From contig WBMW01005298.1 in assembly GCA_013396635.1 (NCBI GenBank), forward strand, positions 271,719-335,718: a DNA stretch of 64,000 nt, given 5' to 3'. Made by a program: the position numbers and the translations under genes. Every line of letters starts with the position of its first letter. Position 1 is the stretch's first letter. Positions 58,736 to 64,000 of the stretch are shown piece by piece. The stretch is from Penelope pileata (taxonomy: Eukaryota > Chordata > Aves > Galliformes > Cracidae). The notes beneath the pieces were generated by a model, which saw only the letters and a list, made by a program, of their open reading frames with translations, made no database searches and was not told the origin of the DNA.

Positions 58736-58972
58736 GAAGGGAGGGTGCCAAGAGAATGGAGCCTGCTCAGTGGTGCCCAGAGCCAGGACAAGAGGCCATG
58801 GGCACACAGTGGCACACAGGAGGTTCCCTCTCCTCCTTGGAGATCTTCCAAAGCTGCCTGGACATGATCCTGGGCAACCTGCTCTGAGTGTCCCTGCTGG
58901 AGCAGAGGCTGGGCCAGATGGACCCAGGGGTTCCTTTCAGCTTCAACCATGCTGTGATTCTGTGACTCTGTA
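58736..58972 (+). mobile_element. CR1 LINE 3' part with internal deletion
   Basis: Plus-strand CR1: GAAGGGAGGGTGCCAAGAG, AGTGGTGCCCAGAGCCAGG, ACAAGAGGCCATGGGCAC and ACAGGAGGTTCCCTCT are in order, then the sequence jumps to CCTCCTTGGAGATCTTCC, skipping the stretch that normally lies between. It ends with CTTCAACCATGCTGTGATTC. Same subfamily type as the minus-strand copy at 17611-17736. Confidence 0.88.
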
Positions 58973-59046
58973 TGCCGAGACCAGATTTCTCAGCTCTGGA
59001 TTGTGTGATCCTTCAGATCTCGGCCATGAGAAGATTTTGTTTACTA

Positions 59047-59600
59047 TGTTAGGATGGATTGCAAGAGGATATTGACTCACTAAGAAATCCTGACTCCTCT
59101 CCCCTTTCAAGAATCAGAGAGAAAGGGCAGCTTCAAATATAAGCAGATTATTACAAAAACCCTTCTCCAACTCCACAGCCAGGAATAAAGAGAAGTGGTG
59201 CTAAGCTTTATTGCACTGAAGGAGCTACTCTTCTGACTCACAAACATGAATTAAATGGCTAATAAGCAACAGTTTTATTAAAAAGGAGAAATTAATTAGT
59301 GAGATAAATAAGTCAACAGTAACTAATTCCCGGAGCTCTACCATAACAGCAGCAGTTGTCTCTCTCTCCAGAGAGGTGCTCTCTGCCCCTCACAGCTCCC
59401 TGCTGTGTGTGCTAGCTGCCAGGGCGCTGCTGGGGATTGCTGCCTCTGCTGAGGGCACAGAGCATTGGGAGCCTGAGGGGAAGAGTGGGGGGAGCTGCTT
59501 CCACATGGGGCCACCAGGCTTATCTGGGTGTCATGGGGGTACCCAGCATGTCACAGCCCATCTTGGCTTCAGACTGGTGCTGCCAAGGCTGAATTGGCAA
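59047..59600 (-). mobile_element. possible ERV LTR (candidate)
   Basis: On the minus strand there are two AATAAA signals (complements of 59207-59212 and 59274-59279) about 60 bp apart. Upstream of them is a GC-rich segment (59350-59550) with GAGAGAGAGACAACTGCTGC, and downstream a T-rich tail, an arrangement like U3-R-U5 of an LTR. A TG at 59047 could mark one edge. I see no clear opposite edge or target duplication, so this is a weak call. Confidence 0.25.
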
Positions 59601-61028
59601 ACAAATGGGTTCCATGAACTCGGCGTGAGCCCTGGGCACTGCTTAGCTCATAATTCACTGCCTGACTGTGTCCTCCAGCTCTGCCTAAGAAAAAACTTTC
59701 TATAGGGAGGCCACTGGCTCTGTCCAGGATGCTCCATGTCACCAGGCCTCCGAGCCCAGGACTGTACCTTAACTTTGTGATTAGCAGCAGAGACACAAGT
59801 ATAGTGTGCAGCGAAAACCCACACTGAGGCACAGGTAGGTGTCATTAAGAACTGTTCAGACACAAAAGTTTATGCAAACCTGTGCAAGTTTCCAGCTCAG
59901 ATTCCAACCAAAGTAACGTTTGTTAGATACAAGATACGGTGCTAGGTATGTCTACCCTGATTATGCTAAAATGCCAGACATGGAAATCAGAAGAAAGGAC
60001 CAGAAATTGCTCTGACATGCATTGCGTTATTTGTATAATACAGTATTTCCAAGGCGGGCACTTTCCAAGAGAGTGAGAAAATTAACATACTTTCAAAGCA
60101 CACAATCTCTGGGAAGCTAGAAAAGGTCTTAACAATAGTTAAATTGTCAGCTTTTAATCAATGAAAGCTTGTATTTGTTATGTGCATAGTGACAATGTGA
60201 AGAGGCAAAATGATGTGTCTTTGGTAAATGCTTTCCATTACAATGAAATATGTTGGGTAAGGATATTGAGAGGTATTTAAATGAAATTGTTTGATCACTG
60301 GGGATGCAAATGCATCTTGCTGTCTAAAAATCTGATGATACTGTGCTCTGTGATGATAACATACACAGCCACAGTCTGACAGGCTTTTGTAGGTGTAGTT
60401 GTGTAAAAATTTCTCTCATCTCTTCCCTCCTCCCATCTGTGACCCAGTTAGTGAGTCTTGAGAAGATCCTTTGGCAATTCAAGCCCTAGCAACTAACTCT
60501 GCTAGAAGAGACTAGGTCATATGCTTGATGTGCAGAGGCAGTTGTGTGCAACTGTAGGGGAGAACGAAGGTAAGGAGGGAGGGAATAGCAGGTATTTGGA
60601 GGTTAGTAGCTTCTTAAACCACTACTGCAGGGTCCATGAGCCCATGGTTCCACAGTGTCCCCATCCGTAAGGTTTTGTTCCTTTAAGGCGTACTTTGAAG
60701 TCTCCATGTTAAAACATATTCTAGAAGAGACTGACACTAGTGTCATTCAAAAGCCAAACAATACGAAAGCAAAAATTCATTTCAACCGAATACTCTTCTA
60801 AATAAGCCCCTCCCCAACAACAGCTAAAATCTCAAAGTTAAGCTAGCTGTTGGCTCACATTAGTATACACTTTGTTTATTTTGCCATATACAAAATCTAT
60901 TCACAGTTTTCTCATTCAAACAAAAAATGCAGTCTCATAACCATAGGGAAGCAAGGAAGGAAGGATATAGGCATTTGTATGGTTACCGGTGCATTCTGTT
61001 TCCTTCCCCATGTGTATACTGCCAGTGG
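59601..61028. other. single-copy DNA, no gene seen
   Basis: No repeat or exon recognised. The overlapping frames at 59569-59863 (minus) and 59376-59705 (plus) stem from the GC-rich segment. Confidence 0.5.
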
Positions 61029-61112
61029 TCCTCAGCAGATGTAAATCAGTAGAGTGCCAATTACTCCAGCAGAGCTGAACTCAGACGATTTACATCCACA
61101 TGGGATTTGGCC
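61029..61112. mobile_element. probable ancient palindromic MITE
   Basis: An 84-bp palindrome-like unit: GATGTAAATC at 61038-61047 is the exact inverse of GATTTACATC at 61087-61096. Outside these are TCCTCAGC (left) and GGGATTTGGCCA (right), and inside are short ACTCC and GAGCT words. The order GGTGTAAATC, ACTCC, GATTTACACC, GATCTGGCCC is that of a short palindromic repeat common in turtles, crocodilians and birds. Family name not known to me. Confidence 0.45.
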
Positions 61113-64000
61113 AGCTAAGTCTGTGGATAGAACAGCTCAGCCCTTGGCTTTACATTTTGAAGAGGGCTTTTGGCAAGAAATCTTTGCAAGACAGGGAAAA
61201 TACATTTTACCAGCCCAGGACATTTCTGTAGTATCTGTTATTTACTCAGTGCAGTCTCATCTATTCCAAAAACAATGGAGTCGCTCTTTGGAGCTATTTG
61301 TATAATTTATTTCTGGTAGACATGAAACAGAACTGTTTCAGGGAGAAAGAAAATGGTGGAGCTGTGTGGCAAGCTCCTCTCAGAGGATTTCTAGGGACCT
61401 ACCCTCTGCCTCTGTGCTGCAGAGGTTGAATTTAATCATCAAGCCCATTCTTGAGTTCTGTAGGCTAATGTGATTTGAGGAAGATTTGACACTAGATAAT
61501 TGTGAAGGGCTGAAGTAGGCACAGAAAATCTTCTCTTCCCTCAAGGATTATATTAAGCAATTCTGAGCAACAAGGTACTGCAGATACACATTCCAAGTCA
61601 ATTTAGCGAATTATGTAGTATTAGCAAATGTCAAACACCCCTTGGAGAACATATGGCGCAAAATAGGCTTTCATTGTATCTAATGTCCAGTAGCTATTTT
61701 CTGACCTTCTGACATTTCCTTGCACACTAGAAATAGCCTAGATATTTCTGATAGCCCAACTCCAATTCACCAAGTGTTCACCATCTTCCAGATAAAGCTC
61801 AGGTCAGCAGCCATTGCTCGTACTTAAAAAACCTCCAAGCTTCCTGAAATGACTTCCTTTTCACCAGGCATTCAAGGAGACGACAGGAATGACTCTGTGT
61901 AATGAAAGGTGAAGGAATAGCTAGGAGCTATTCAAAATATATGAATGAAATGGGTTGTTAAGATTTAAAGGACGTTTCATATATCACTGAAGAATCTAGG
62001 ATAGGATTAACTCACTTCTCGGGCACAGTAGAAATCTGCACTAGCAAAATGCATCAAAGATACAATGACAGTCTATTACAGGGAGAAGAGGTAGATAGAT
62101 ACTACAGAGATAGATGCTACATGCTACTTATGGCAAGACTAAAAGGCACAAGGATCTGTTTTAGGGAAGATCTGAGAACAGCCAACTAAAGCCATGGAGC
62201 CTGAACAAATGGCTGGATCACTGTGTTATGGAAAACACATGAAACATGGACCAGACACCAGGAAACACCCAAAAACACAAGTAACAAAGGAATGGAATAC
62301 CTGATCACCTATATTATAAATGTTTAAGCATACAATATTTCATACAGATACAGTAGAGAAAATTGCATTGTTTGAAGTTGCTTATTGATACTCTCTCACA
62401 GAGTTTTGACTGATTGTCATCTGGAGGGCATCTGCCAGATTCACCTTGAACATCTATGGAACGATGGGGGTAAGCTTAAAAGTGGGAAGATACTGACCGA
62501 GGAAATAACAGAAAAGCAAAGGATTTTATTGTCCACCAGAACAATGTAAATAAATAAAATCTGATTTTTGTCTAAGTGTTTTTGGGAGGAAATGCTTTAG
62601 GAAAGTATGGTGGAAAGATTTTGAGTGGAAGTACCCATCATTCATTAAGGGTGAGAACTCGTTTTGCTGAACTTCAGCTCTCTAAACATTAGGTCAAAGC
62701 TAATCTTGTTAAACACTTCTGCAGTCAGTAGGGAAAGATGAGAACCTTTGAAGATGATTCCTGCATTTTAAGGAAATTATTAGTGTAGGCCAGGCTGGAA
62801 ATGTTGTGTAATAAAAGCAGCTCTGTTTTGTTTTGTGGAGTGATGGTGTGAAGGAGTCATGCTATTAACAGAACAGCTCTTCCTCTCAGTAAGTATCTGC
62901 AGAATTGCTAGCTGAGATTGCTCTCGCCGTCGATGGCAGTGACTGAGACTGTGACCAGGCACCCTTATTCAGCAGGGATTCTGGTCTTGCAATGAAGACG
63001 CACCTTTAAACAGTAATTAGGAGCAACCCTTGTTGATAAGACTACAATAAACACCTTACCCCTCATCCACTGCGGGCATTCATATAAAGAGCATCTCTGA
63101 AGCATCAGGACAGGCTATTGGTAGCTGACATGAACACCTCTAAGTAGTGCAATGTGACTAAAGTGACAAAAATCTTCCTGAACTCAGTTTGTGCCATACT
63201 TTACCAGATCCAGGCGTTGCTTTATACTTTAGAGCTGTGGCTTCCTCAGCCTCTGGGTAATCAATTTTATGCTACAGTGGCTCCTTTTTTCAGTTCTTCA
63301 GGTAGTTTTCACATATCTTCTGTTGATACAGGCATCTCAGTTCTTCACAAGAAACTCTTCTACCTAACTGCTGTTATTTTGTTGTGACTTTTGGTGTCAG
63401 TCTCCTCTCTCTCCACAAAGAGAAAACGAGAATATTCTAGAAGGAAGGGAAGATACCAATAAGTGCAAATTTTTCTTTGAGGATCTGACAAAGTCATTAC
63501 AACAAAAACAAAAAACCATGCAGTGACTTGTCCCCAGGTTATTGGTGGCCGAAGGCCAGAATTTCTCCCATTTTAGAACCACAGCTCGCCCCCCTCCAGT
63601 TTAGCGGCAAATACACTTCTCATCATTAGCGAGTCACTCAGTCACCTGAGTGAACCTCAGAGTTGTTCTCGACAGAAGAGGAGGAGTGCTATCAGAGCAT
63701 GCTCAGGAACAAGTGTGTGGCATTTGCCAGAAAATACTCATTTCTAGAGGTTTGTTGGAAGGGATTTGCTGAGTCATCGTTTATTAGTTTTCTCCATTAT
63801 TTTTTTCTGGCCTTGACAGTGTCAGCTGAGGTTACCACCTCGCGTGCTTGTCCCTAGTAATTCTCCAGGGCCTCTTATCTCCCTGCAGCCTAACCCTGCT
63901 GTGACTCTCTTCACAGCAGAAGCACCAAGTCCTCCTACAAACACTCTCCCACACCCTGAGACCAAAGCAGTTATACCACAGAGGGGCACACAGAACTCAC
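61113..64000. other. AT-rich single-copy DNA, no gene seen
   Basis: No exon, RNA gene or repeat recognised to the end of the window. Short frames at 61054-61305, 62780-62962 (minus), 63154-63387 and 63663-63857 have no domain. Confidence 0.5.

Noticed and set aside
1..64000. CRISPR arrays, operons, tRNA or rRNA genes
   Set aside because: No regularly spaced repeats, no cloverleaf or rRNA sequence recognised; the DNA is vertebrate.

Overview
The window is vertebrate intergenic or intronic DNA, almost certainly from a bird. The evidence is many truncated CR1 LINE copies of avian type (3' ends carrying short tandem variants of ATTCTATG and no poly-A tail), two solo long terminal repeats of avian endogenous retrovirus types, and a background of very old, decayed repeats of amniote age. 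I cannot fix the species; a galliform-like genome is plausible but not shown. There is one 675-base assembly gap (49676-50350) and one single N (55851).

I find no convincing host protein-coding gene, tRNA, rRNA or known ncRNA gene. Open frames outside repeats are mostly 60-120 codons and lack recognisable domains, splice-site context or codon structure. The longest uninterrupted one (170 codons, 3785-4297, minus) looks like chance. Bacterial-style features (operons, CRISPR, ribosome binding sites) do not apply.

Layout. 1-12.2 kb: mostly single-copy AT-rich sequence. 12.26-12.41 kb: a probable hAT/Charlie-like relic. 14.95 and 17.6 kb: short CR1 3' ends. 19.74-20.50 kb: the most unusual object, a decayed Gag coding region of Ty3/Gypsy retrotransposon type, still readable in one frame through four internal stops. 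20.5-30 kb: single-copy sequence with two short perfect hairpins (23.96 and 24.60 kb). 29.98-30.50 kb: a complete solo LTR with TG...CA ends and a perfect 5-bp target duplication. 31.4-37.2 kb: a CR1-rich stretch, including a reverse-transcriptase relic whose catalytic FADD-type motif now reads FAGG, a 16-bp minisatellite and two related GC-rich segments. 39.6-40.8 kb: L2-like and old amniote CR1 relics. 46.49 kb: a probable old palindromic MITE. 47.9-51.65 kb: a CR1, then a minus-strand solo LTR split by a younger CR1 that contains the assembly gap. 54.7-56.7 kb: MIR-like fragments and two head-to-head CR1 copies, one with an N exactly at an internal join. 57.38 kb: a 19/20-nt inverted repeat in an AT-rich block that may be conserved non-coding DNA. 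58.7 kb to the end: another CR1, a possible LTR (59.05-59.6 kb), a second palindromic MITE (61.03 kb), then single-copy sequence.

The genes here do not work together as a system; what can be read is layered transposition history. The order visible is amniote-age relics (MIR, L2, palindromic MITEs, old CR1), then avian CR1 and LTR insertions, then at least one CR1 landing inside an LTR.
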